From positions 1-20,575 of the forward strand of contig CAAGJV010000357.1 in the NCBI GenBank assembly GCA_900770205.1: a stretch of 20,575 bases of DNA, in the 5' to 3' direction. This stretch comes from Desulfovibrionaceae bacterium (GTDB lineage Bacteria; Desulfobacterota; Desulfovibrionia; Desulfovibrionales; Desulfovibrionaceae). The position numbers and the translations under genes were made by a program. Shown in pieces: positions 7,103 to 13,941 of the stretch (position 1 is its first letter; each line of letters starts with the position of its first letter). The notes under the pieces were generated by a model. It saw nothing but the letters and a program-made list of their open reading frames with translations. It ran no database searches and was not told the DNA's origin.

Positions 7103-7126
7103 AAAATCATATTTTTAGATGATTTT
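7103..7126. promoter_or_regulatory. Candidate activator site 2 (inverted repeat)
   Basis: A perfect inverted repeat AAAATCAT-N8-ATGATTTT is centred about 106 bases upstream of the predicted sigma-54 start and some 27 bases from site 1. It also lies in the leader of the regulator gene, so binding could produce autoregulation. The surroundings are AT-rich, so chance repeats are possible. Confidence 0.45.
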
Positions 7127-7169
7127 CATAAAAAGAGATGATATAGCTGACAAAACAAAGGAGCGGATC

Positions 7170-8795
7170 ATGAAAAAAAACATCCTGTTCAGCACCATTT
7201 CCATTGATCACGATATCTCGACAGATTCAGGCAGATGGAAGCTTTGGCGCCCTCTCGTGGAACTGGTAAAAAACAGGCAGCTTTTCATACACCGCCTTTA
7301 CTACTTCATTCCCCCCTCCCTGAAGTCCAATCTCGATACACTCCAGGCCGATCTTCAGGAAGCCGCCCCTCAATGCGATATCATCCCCGTCATCATCGAC
7401 ACGAAAAAAAATTTCTCTCCTCAGTCATTTACAGAAAACTATCTTTTTTTCGACAGTTTTTTCAGCAAGTTTGAATTTGACTACGCCAATAACGAATATT
7501 TTCTCCATTTCGGTCCCGGCAACATGTTCGCGCATTCCTTCATGATTATGATGCTTATCAACAACAAGAAGATCCGCTGCAAAATACTTCAGCTGCGGTC
7601 TGGAAAAATAAACGGAAGAATTACATCGAATGTAAAAATATACGACAATGCCATTAACACATGGATCTCCAAAATTGCCACCATAGAAAACGACAAGACC
7701 GCCGTTCAGGAATTTACCACTTCCGGCATAAGAACAAAGAATAAAGCGTATAACGAACTGATAAGAGAAATAGAGCATGTCGGCAGCCACTCTACTGCCC
7801 CCATACTTCTGGAAGGGCCTACAGGCTCCGGCAAATCGCAGATGGCACGCAAGATCTATCAGCTCAGGCTGGAACTTGGCCTTGTCAAAGGGCCTCTTAT
7901 TGAAGTCAACTGCGCATCATTCCGAGGAGATGCTGCGGTTTCGGCATTATTCGGGCATGTCCGGGGCTCCTATACCGGCGCTCAGGCAGACAGAAAGGGA
8001 ATGCTCTCCCTGGCAAATAAAGGTGTTCTTTTTCTCGATGAAATCGGAGAACTGAGTTTGGAGACGCAGGCGCTCCTTCTTAAGGCGATAGAGGAGAAGA
8101 CGTTCTACCCCTTCGGCTCAGATTCTCCGGAATACAGCGATTTTCAGCTTATTTCCGCCACGAACACCAATCTGAGGAAAGCCGTCCAGAAGGGAGAGTT
8201 CAGGCTCGATCTGATGGCACGCATCAATCTGTGGCACTTCATACTGCCCGCACTCAGAGAACGCCCCGAAGATATTGACCCCAACATAGACTTTGAACTG
8301 AAGAGACTCTCGGAAAAACGCGGAATATTCGCGGATTTTCTTCCAGAAGCAAGAAAGAAATTTCTTGACTTCGCGGTATCCCCCGCCGGGCTCTGGCCCG
8401 GAAATTTCAGAACTCTGGCAGGCAGCATAGAAAGGATGCACACCTACGCCTATCAAGGCATCATCACCATCGACATTGTGGAAAAAGAGATCGACATGCT
8501 CTCCCGCCGATGGAGAGAAAATACCGATGCTCTGCGCAAATCGGAATACCCGCTTCTCAAGCGATTCGCGCATCGCATAGGGCGGCCGCTCGATCTGTTT
8601 GAGATGCCCCAGCTGGAAAAAGTGCTGGAAGTATGCCTTGACTCAAAATCAAAAACGGAAGCAGGGAGAATGCTTTTTTCCATATCCCGCATGGAAAAAT
8701 CCAGAACAGACGATACCTCCCGGCTGACAAAATACCTTAAAACATACGGGCTCACCTGGGAAGATATAAAAAATCTCCCTTCCTCTCCTTCATAA
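7170..8795 (+). CDS. RtcR-family sigma-54 activator with CARF-type sensor domain
   Basis: This 541-residue DNA-binding regulator should open sigma-54 promoters after sensing a ligand. It resembles E. coli RtcR along its length. The N-terminal RtcR/CARF-type domain (about 1-185) has GRWKLWRP, like RWSKWRP of RtcR, and a YFLHFGPGNMFAH loop where RtcR has the HITTGTH ligand loop. The AAA+ domain (about 186-440) has Walker A GPTGSGKS (216-223), sigma-54 contact loop GSYTGA (266-271, usually GAFTGA), Walker B VLFLDEIGE (286-294), IEEKTFYPFGSD and sensor II GNFR. The C-terminal helix-turn-helix region (about 496-530) ends in KYLKTYGLTWEDI, like KYLARFGLTWEAV of RtcR. The start at 7170 has AAGGAG 6 bases upstream. 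It is divergent from a sigma-54-controlled TRAP/redox operon, and no RNA-repair genes are present in the window. RtcR family membership is firm; the target and ligand are inferred. Confidence 0.92.
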   Translation: MKKNILFSTISIDHDISTDSGRWKLWRPLVELVKNRQLFIHRLYYFIPPSLKSNLDTLQADLQEAAPQCDIIPVIIDTKKNFSPQSFTENYLFFDSFFSKFEFDYANNEYFLHFGPGNMFAHSFMIMMLINNKKIRCKILQLRSGKINGRITSNVKIYDNAINTWISKIATIENDKTAVQEFTTSGIRTKNKAYNELIREIEHVGSHSTAPILLEGPTGSGKSQMARKIYQLRLELGLVKGPLIEVNCASFRGDAAVSALFGHVRGSYTGAQADRKGMLSLANKGVLFLDEIGELSLETQALLLKAIEEKTFYPFGSDSPEYSDFQLISATNTNLRKAVQKGEFRLDLMARINLWHFILPALRERPEDIDPNIDFELKRLSEKRGIFADFLPEARKKFLDFAVSPAGLWPGNFRTLAGSIERMHTYAYQGIITIDIVEKEIDMLSRRWRENTDALRKSEYPLLKRFAHRIGRPLDLFEMPQLEKVLEVCLDSKSKTEAGRMLFSISRMEKSRTDDTSRLTKYLKTYGLTWEDIKNLPSSPS

Positions 8796-9764
8796 CCGCT
8801 TTTCATTCTTTGTTTTTGCAGAAGATTTCTTCGGTGAGGGCTTCTTTTTCTTCGGAGCAGGCTTTGACGCGGGAGAAGGAGATTTTTTCAGGAGGGCGGC
8901 CTGTTTTGCCGATACTCCAAGTTCGCCATAGGCATTCTTTTTCTTTTTGGCCACAGCCAGAAAGCCTGCATTCAAAAGTCTTCTCGCCTCAGCAGCACGG
9001 ATGCCCGTATTGGGCGCCCCAAGGATAACCGCAATGAGCTTATGGCCTTTCTGCTTTGCGGTGGCAATAATATTGTAGCCTGCTGCGTTCACCCATCCTG
9101 TTTTCAGGCCATCAAGGCCGGGGTAGCTTCCGGTCAGCGGATTATGGTTGGGCTCCGTATTTCCGTTATGCGTTACCGAATCCGCGAGATGATATTTTCT
9201 GCTCTTGGGATAATGAGCCTGATACGACCTTGCCAGCTTCAGCATATCTCTTGCCGTTGTGATCTGCCCTTCCGCAGGAAGCCCATGAACATTAACGAAA
9301 CGGCTGTGCTTCATGCCAAGCTTTCTAGCAAGAGAATTCATTCTCTTCACAAAAGCTCCCGTAGATCCGGCAACATGTTCAGCAACCGCCACGCTGGCAT
9401 CATTGCCGGAGGCAACAGCCATTCCGTAAAAAAGCTTGTCCAGAGTGACATATTCCCCAGACTTGAGGCCAAGCCGGGAACCTCCTGTGCGGGCTGCCGC
9501 AGGGCTGATCTTCACCTTATCCCCATACCCGACCTTGCCGCTGCTGATGGCGTTTAAAGCAACATACATGGAAAGGACTTTCGTAAGCGATGCGGGAGGA
9601 ATACGCATATCGGCATGCTGCTCATAAAGAATACGCCCTGTAGTGACATCCATAAGAATGGCGCTTTTTGCATTGATGGACGCAGCCTGAACGTTCACGG
9701 CACAGAAAAAAAAGGCGATAAACGTCAGCAGGACGGCAAGGGGACGCACAGGGGATATAGGCAT
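8790..9764 (-). CDS. D-alanyl-D-alanine carboxypeptidase (penicillin-binding protein 5/6 type)
   Basis: This enzyme trims the terminal D-Ala from peptidoglycan pentapeptides on the periplasmic side. The protein has 324 residues. A signal peptide ends near V-Q-A (about 1-27). The serine peptidase S11 motifs follow: SLTK (59-62, catalytic Ser59 and Lys62), SGN (119-121) and KTG (221-223). After the catalytic domain there is a Lys/Pro/Ser-rich tail (about 290-324) in place of the beta domain and amphipathic anchor of E. coli PBP5, so attachment to the membrane or wall may differ. The start at 9764 fits the signal peptide; the ribosome site there (GGGAACG) is weak. The open frame continues upstream, but it would run into rpsI. 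The stop overlaps the convergent regulator gene by 6 bases. Confidence 0.92.
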   Translation of the reverse strand: MPISPVRPLAVLLTFIAFFFCAVNVQAASINAKSAILMDVTTGRILYEQHADMRIPPASLTKVLSMYVALNAISSGKVGYGDKVKISPAAARTGGSRLGLKSGEYVTLDKLFYGMAVASGNDASVAVAEHVAGSTGAFVKRMNSLARKLGMKHSRFVNVHGLPAEGQITTARDMLKLARSYQAHYPKSRKYHLADSVTHNGNTEPNHNPLTGSYPGLDGLKTGWVNAAGYNIIATAKQKGHKLIAVILGAPNTGIRAAEARRLLNAGFLAVAKKKKNAYGELGVSAKQAALLKKSPSPASKPAPKKKKPSPKKSSAKTKNEKRL

Positions 9765-9896
9765 AATCGTTCCCGACTTCTTAATAAATGTCGCGCAGAA
9801 AATCTTTTGCCTGCGGTGAAGGGAAATGGCAGGTAGGAAAATCAGCATGAAAAATTTGTAGACAATTTTTTTTTCTGCGGCAACCTTTGTTAACGC

Positions 9897-9926
9897 AAAA
9901 AGCCTGCCGGAAACGACAGGCTTTTT
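9897..9926 (-). terminator. Terminator of the rplM-rpsI operon
   Basis: A perfect 10-bp stem AAAAAGCCTG/CAGGCTTTTT with a 10-base loop lies 20 bases after the rpsI stop. On the minus strand it ends in TTTTT. Because the arms hold both the A and T runs it can also work on the plus strand. Confidence 0.9.
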
Positions 9927-9945
9927 GATTGCGAAAATGGAAAGA

Positions 9946-10338
9946 TTAACGCTTGGAATACTGGTATCTGGCACGAGCAGCAGCCAGACCATACTTCTTA
10001 CGTTCCTTCTTGCGGGCATCGCGGGTCAGCAGACCGGCATGCTTCAAGGTGCCGCGCAGGGCCGGATCGGCCTGAAGAAGCGCACGGGAAATGCCGAGGC
10101 GAACAGCTTCGGCCTGCCCGGAAATTCCGCCGCCGCACACGTTGACCTTGATGTCATACTGTTCGGTAAGCTTCGTAAGAGTAAGAGGCTGGCGAACAAT
10201 CATCTGCAGCGTCTTACGGGGGAAATACTGATCCATGGGACGGCCGTTGACTTCAATCTGACCGGAACCAGGGTAGAGACGGGTACGGGCAATCGCCGTC
10301 TTGCGGCGGCCGGTGCCATAATCAAAAGTGGTGGACAT
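9946..10338 (-). CDS. rpsI: 30S ribosomal protein S9
   Basis: S9 is a component of the small-subunit head; its C-terminal tail reaches the P-site tRNA. The protein has 130 residues, the usual length. It carries the family features YGTGRRKTAIAR near the N-terminus, GGGISGQAEAVRLGISRAL in the middle, and the basic end KERKKYGLAAARARYQYSKR with the invariant SKR terminus. The start at 10338 follows AGGAG by 7 bases. It lies 10 bases after rplM, the standard rplM-rpsI order, and the operon ends at the terminator downstream. The longer in-frame start would overlap rplM and is not family-like. Confidence 0.98.
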   Translation of the reverse strand: MSTTFDYGTGRRKTAIARTRLYPGSGQIEVNGRPMDQYFPRKTLQMIVRQPLTLTKLTEQYDIKVNVCGGGISGQAEAVRLGISRALLQADPALRGTLKHAGLLTRDARKKERKKYGLAAARARYQYSKR

Positions 10339-10348
10339 GGCTGGACTC

Positions 10349-10783
10349 CTACTTCTCAAAGGTCAGCGGCTTGGGAGCCTGAGCGGCGTGAGGATGTTCG
10401 GCGCCGGCATAAATCTTCAGTTTCTTCAGCATGGCACGGCCAAGGCGGTTCTTGGGAAGCATGCCGCGAACAGCCTTACGGAGTACTTCTTCAGGCTTGT
10501 CTGCAAGCATTTTTTCCAGGCTGACTTCTTTAAGACCGCCAACCCATCCGGAATGGCTGTAGTAGAACTTGTCCTGCATTTTCGTACCGGTCACGCGAAT
10601 TTTTTCGCAGTTGATCACTACGATAAAATCTCCGTTGTCCATATGAGGAGCAAATTCAGGCTTATGCTTGCCACGCAGGCGATGCGCGATCTGAGTGGCG
10701 AGGCGGCCGAGAACCTGATCTTCGGCGTCAACCAGATACCACTGACGGTCGATGTCGGCCGGGGTCGGGCTGAAAGTTTTCAT
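10349..10783 (-). CDS. rplM: 50S ribosomal protein L13
   Basis: L13 is an early-assembling large-subunit protein. The protein has 144 residues, close to the family length of about 142. The characteristic blocks are present: WYLVDAEDQVLGRLATQIA, the HMDNGDFIVVINCEKI strand, KFYYSHSGWVGG and RGMLPKNRLGRAMLKKLKIYAG. The start at 10783 has AGGAG 8 bases upstream; the ATG 12 codons earlier lacks this. It is the first gene of the rplM-rpsI operon and is preceded by a leader with several inverted repeats that may carry a promoter and a regulatory structure. Confidence 0.98.
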   Translation of the reverse strand: MKTFSPTPADIDRQWYLVDAEDQVLGRLATQIAHRLRGKHKPEFAPHMDNGDFIVVINCEKIRVTGTKMQDKFYYSHSGWVGGLKEVSLEKMLADKPEEVLRKAVRGMLPKNRLGRAMLKKLKIYAGAEHPHAAQAPKPLTFEK

Positions 10784-11050
10784 GAAAATATCTCCTGTCC
10801 CGCATATACGGAACCGCATGAGTGAGCCAATGAAGAGGCGTATTCACAAAAAGGCTTCCCGCCAAAGGAGCTGGAAGCACATTCCTCGTTACAGTCGTTC
10901 CTTAATTAAGGAAACGAGGTATCTTTCGCCAGCAACGGGGAGTCGGCGAAATGAACCTGAAAGCAGCTACCAGACTGCTGTTCCCTTGCCAGAACGTTTG
11001 AAACACGGTATTTGCCATAAAATGAAAGTTTAATCAAGTGAGGAATCACG
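10784..11050. other. Structured divergent region between rplM and the HD gene
   Basis: These 267 bases contain no gene. They hold several inverted repeats: CCTCGTT/AACGAGG (10884-10890 with 10913-10919) enclosing the perfect palindrome CCTTAATTAAGG (10900-10911); TTTCGCC/GGCGAAA (10924-10930 with 10945-10951); and shorter arms near 10962-10979. Transcribed toward rplM they would form a folded leader, possibly an autoregulatory ribosomal-protein leader (inference). The divergent HD gene must also be transcribed from here. No strong promoter stands out for either gene. Confidence 0.45.
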
Positions 11051-12301
11051 ATGCGGAGCATAAGAAAAAGCCTTCTTCAATTCATTTTCTCCGGGGCCAG
11101 CATGCGTCGATGGAATGATAAGCTGCGCCCCGTGGAACTCTTCGAGATCGACAAGCAGGCTCACAAGATGATCGTAGCCTTTCTTCTCTGGCAGCAAAGC
11201 ACGAAAAATATGCCGCCGGACAAGCAGCGAAGCACAGGCATAGAAGTTATCGAAGGCGGTATCTTTGATTACTTCTACCGGCTTATCATCACCGACATAA
11301 AGCCTCCTGTTTTCTACCGAATAAAAGCCAACAAGAAACATTATGAGGAACTTACCGCATGGGTTCTGAAGGAACTGGAACCAAAAATCCGCCCACTGGA
11401 CGAACCTTTCTGGCAGCGCCTTATTGCCTATCACACCCGCTTTGAAAATGATGCGAACTCTCTTGCCGACCGCATTCTCAGAGCATCTCATATGTATGCC
11501 TCGCGCTGGGAGTTCAGCATCATCGAGCCATTGAACAGTTTTGATGAGGAAATCAAGGAGATAGGCCCTTCGTTTAATAAGCGGCTTCTGGCGTTGAACG
11601 ATGTAAGCGGAGTCAACGAGCTTCTCGCCGGTTCCGCTACGGCCCTGGCCCGAATGGCTCATTTCTGCGGGCAGCTCCGCTTCCAGATACGCTGGGCACA
11701 AACGCCGAGAACACCCTCCACATCCGTCCTCGGCCATATGTTCATCGTTGCCGTCTACACATATCTGTTCAGCCTTTACCTCGATGCCTGCCCGCAAAGA
11801 CGCATCAACGATTTCTACTGCGGACTTTTTCACGATCTGGCGGAATTGCTGACACGCGACATCATCACTCCCGTCAAACGTTCCGTAGCCCAGCTGCCGG
11901 AAATCATCCATCAGTATGAAGATGAAGAACTTCATTCCAGGATACTCGACCCTCTTGCAGAAGATGGCTACGAAAATATCCGCGAACGGCTGTCCTACTA
12001 TCTTGGCTTGGACGCTTCCTCAGAGTTTGCCGACACGTTCCGGAAAGACGGGCATACCCTGAAGGCGGAAGGCTTCTCCTTCCTCAGTGAAAACTGCAAT
12101 GAAGACAGTTTCGACCCGAAAGACGGCCAGCTTATCAAAGCATGCGACACTCTGGCTGCCTTCATCGAGGCCTACTCCTCCATCCATAACGGCATAGGCT
12201 CACCTGAACTCTATGAAGCCATGGCCCGCATGAGGCGCGATACCAGCCTCATACGGCTTGGCTCTTTCAGCATGGCTCCCCTTCTCGCTGATTTTGATTA
12301 A
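11051..12301 (+). CDS. YfbR-like HD domain phosphohydrolase
   Basis: This 416-residue protein contains an HD-superfamily metal phosphohydrolase domain in its C-terminal half. The pattern matches E. coli YfbR, a dNMP 5'-nucleotidase: the IRW dipeptide region (R214, W215), His in VLGHM (H229), the core FHDLAELLTRDIITPVK (H261, D262, D270) and a late Asp in LIKACDTLAAFIEAY (D366). All four predicted metal ligands are present, so it should be active, probably on nucleotides. The N-terminal 190 residues have no motif I recognise apart from QAHKMIVAFLLWQQ, which could be the remnant of a second helical unit. The start at 11051 has GAGGA at good spacing. It is a single gene with its own terminator. 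The function is inferred from the family; the exact substrate is unknown. Confidence 0.82.
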   Translation: MRSIRKSLLQFIFSGASMRRWNDKLRPVELFEIDKQAHKMIVAFLLWQQSTKNMPPDKQRSTGIEVIEGGIFDYFYRLIITDIKPPVFYRIKANKKHYEELTAWVLKELEPKIRPLDEPFWQRLIAYHTRFENDANSLADRILRASHMYASRWEFSIIEPLNSFDEEIKEIGPSFNKRLLALNDVSGVNELLAGSATALARMAHFCGQLRFQIRWAQTPRTPSTSVLGHMFIVAVYTYLFSLYLDACPQRRINDFYCGLFHDLAELLTRDIITPVKRSVAQLPEIIHQYEDEELHSRILDPLAEDGYENIRERLSYYLGLDASSEFADTFRKDGHTLKAEGFSFLSENCNEDSFDPKDGQLIKACDTLAAFIEAYSSIHNGIGSPELYEAMARMRRDTSLIRLGSFSMAPLLADFD

Positions 12302-12320
12302 GAACAGGATAATTGAGGAG

Positions 12321-12357
12321 AAAAGGCCGTTTCCATTGCTGCGGAAACGGCCTTTTT
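12321..12357. terminator. Terminator shared by the HD gene and dnaJ
   Basis: A perfect 14-bp stem (AAAAGGCCGTTTCC at 12321-12334 with 12343-12356) and an 8-base loop lie between two convergent genes. T-runs on both strands make it bidirectional. Confidence 0.9.
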
Positions 12358-12385
12358 AATAACTTTCGTGATATTTTCCAGAGAA

Positions 12386-13492
12386 TTATTCCATTCCCAT
12401 GGCTTTCTTCACCTTATCGAAGATACCAGGTTTTCCCTGTTCCTCAGAGAGCTTTTCAAATTCCCTGAGCAGGTTTTCCTGCTCTGCGGAAAGCTTCGTA
12501 GGCGTTTTCACAACGATGCGTACCAGAAGATCGCCCGTCCTTTTTTCTCCGGGATACTTAAGCCCCTTGCCACGAATCTGAAAGACCTTACCGTTCTGCG
12601 TTCCCCTGGGGATATCGAGGTCGAGCTTATCTTCATCAATGCTGGGAATCTGGATTCTTGTTCCAAGCGCAGCCTGCGGGAAGCTGATTTCTGCCGTATA
12701 GATGAGATTCTGCTCATCTCTGTCGAAAACATCATCATCCTGCACGTGAAGAACAACAAAAAGGTCTCCGGGAGGCCCTCCATGGACTCCCATCTCCCCT
12801 TCTCCACGCAGACGAAGCCTGGCTCCATCGTACACGCCTGCGGGAATACGGACAGACAGTTCCCTCATCGTTTCAACGATACCCTCTCCCCGGCATTTGG
12901 GACAGGGCTTGGGAATGGTAAACCCCCTCCCATGGCATGAAGGACAAGGCTGAACGAACTGCATGAAGCCCTGACGAATGGCCACCTGGCCGCTTCCGCC
13001 GCACTTTTTGCAAGTTTCGCGCGATGAACCTCTGGCCGCTCCGGAGCCATCGCATTCCGGGCATGTCGTATGCCGGGGAATTTTGATGGTTTTTTCCGTG
13101 CCTTTCGCAGCCTCTCGGAAAGACAGTGTCATATTGTAGCGCAGATCATCTCCCTGCTGAGGCCTGGGGCCACGGGAACGAGCGCTTCCAAATCCGAACA
13201 GATCGCCGAAAACATCGCCGAATTGCGCAAAAATATCCTCAGCGCTGTTAAAGGTAGCTCCGCCCATGCCGGGATCAGCCGTACCAAATCTGTCGTAGTT
13301 GGCGCGGCGTTCAGGATTTCGCAGAACGTCATACGCCTCGGCCGCTTCCTTGAATTTCTGTTCTGCTTCCGGATTGTCTGGGTTATGGTCTGGATGATAT
13401 TTAAGCGCCAGCTTCCGATAAGCCCGCTTAATCTCATCCTCGGAGGCGTCTTTGGAAACGCCAAGGACCTCATAATAATCGCGCTTGCTCAT
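12386..13492 (-). CDS. dnaJ: Chaperone DnaJ (Hsp40)
   Basis: DnaJ is the cytoplasmic co-chaperone that brings substrates to DnaK and stimulates its ATPase. The 368-residue protein has the full type I layout. The J domain (1-70) has HPD at 33-35. A Gly/Phe-rich linker (about 74-105) follows, then four CxxCxGxG zinc motifs (cysteines at 144/147, 161/164, 183/186 and 197/200). The C-terminal substrate-binding domains and dimer region reach to 368. The start at 13492 has GGAAAG 5 bases upstream. It follows rpoZ by 23 bases, so the two are cotranscribed. No dnaK or grpE is near. Confidence 0.98.
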   Translation of the reverse strand: MSKRDYYEVLGVSKDASEDEIKRAYRKLALKYHPDHNPDNPEAEQKFKEAAEAYDVLRNPERRANYDRFGTADPGMGGATFNSAEDIFAQFGDVFGDLFGFGSARSRGPRPQQGDDLRYNMTLSFREAAKGTEKTIKIPRHTTCPECDGSGAARGSSRETCKKCGGSGQVAIRQGFMQFVQPCPSCHGRGFTIPKPCPKCRGEGIVETMRELSVRIPAGVYDGARLRLRGEGEMGVHGGPPGDLFVVLHVQDDDVFDRDEQNLIYTAEISFPQAALGTRIQIPSIDEDKLDLDIPRGTQNGKVFQIRGKGLKYPGEKRTGDLLVRIVVKTPTKLSAEQENLLREFEKLSEEQGKPGIFDKVKKAMGME

Positions 13493-13515
13493 GAATACTT
13501 TCCGTAACGCAGGGA

Positions 13516-13752
13516 TTAATCGTCAAGATCTGGCGTCATTCCGCTTTCAGCAGGAGTATAAAAACGCTTATCCTCGGGCAGCACCTTACCAGCAGCGATC
13601 TCACGCAGAGCCGTCACGACTTCCTTGTTCTTGCTGTCTACCAAAGGTTCATACCCTTCGCGAAACTGGCGTACGCGCTTGATAGCCATCTGTACAAGCA
13701 GAAAGCGGTTGTCCACACGGCGCTGACAATCTTCAACGGTAATACGGGCCAT
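13516..13752 (-). CDS. rpoZ: RNA polymerase omega subunit
   Basis: Omega is the small subunit that wraps the beta' C-terminus and helps RNA polymerase assembly. The protein has 78 residues, within the usual range. The family signature is MARITVEDCQRRVDNRFLLV, followed by AIKRVRQF and KEVVTALREIAAGKV. The start at 13752 has GGAGG at 7 bases. It precedes dnaJ, an order different from the gmk-rpoZ-spoT order of enterobacteria. Its own promoter candidate lies upstream, but no terminator separates it from rnr. Confidence 0.97.
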   Translation of the reverse strand: MARITVEDCQRRVDNRFLLVQMAIKRVRQFREGYEPLVDSKNKEVVTALREIAAGKVLPEDKRFYTPAESGMTPDLDD

Positions 13753-13858
13753 GGAGTGCCTCCAGGAAAATTATCCGGACGAACCGGGGATAACAATATA
13801 TGCTTCTCTGCGTCACCACAACGGAGAGAAAAAAACTTAAAAACAATGCAAATTTCTT

Positions 13859-13887
13859 CTTTTATATGGAATACAATAGCTCGTCAA
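13859..13887 (-). promoter_or_regulatory. Sigma-70 promoter of rpoZ-dnaJ
   Basis: The reverse strand has -35 TTGACG (13882-13887) and overlapping -10 candidates: TAAAAG at 17-base spacing (13859-13864) and TATAAA at 15-base spacing (13861-13866). The start would be near 13852, giving a leader of about 100 bases to rpoZ. Confidence 0.55.
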
Positions 13888-13941
13888 TAAAAATTTTATA
13901 CAGACCCATGCATTCCATAAGCATTCCTGAGGGGTGCTCTA

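Noticed and set aside
5464..7122. 552-residue plus-strand frame opposite the flavoprotein
   Set aside because: It is long but fully antisense to a recognisable FAD enzyme, with no ribosome site and no known motif.
9765..10019. Upstream extension of the carboxypeptidase
   Set aside because: The extension would cover the rpsI terminator and enter rpsI, and it would bury the signal peptide.
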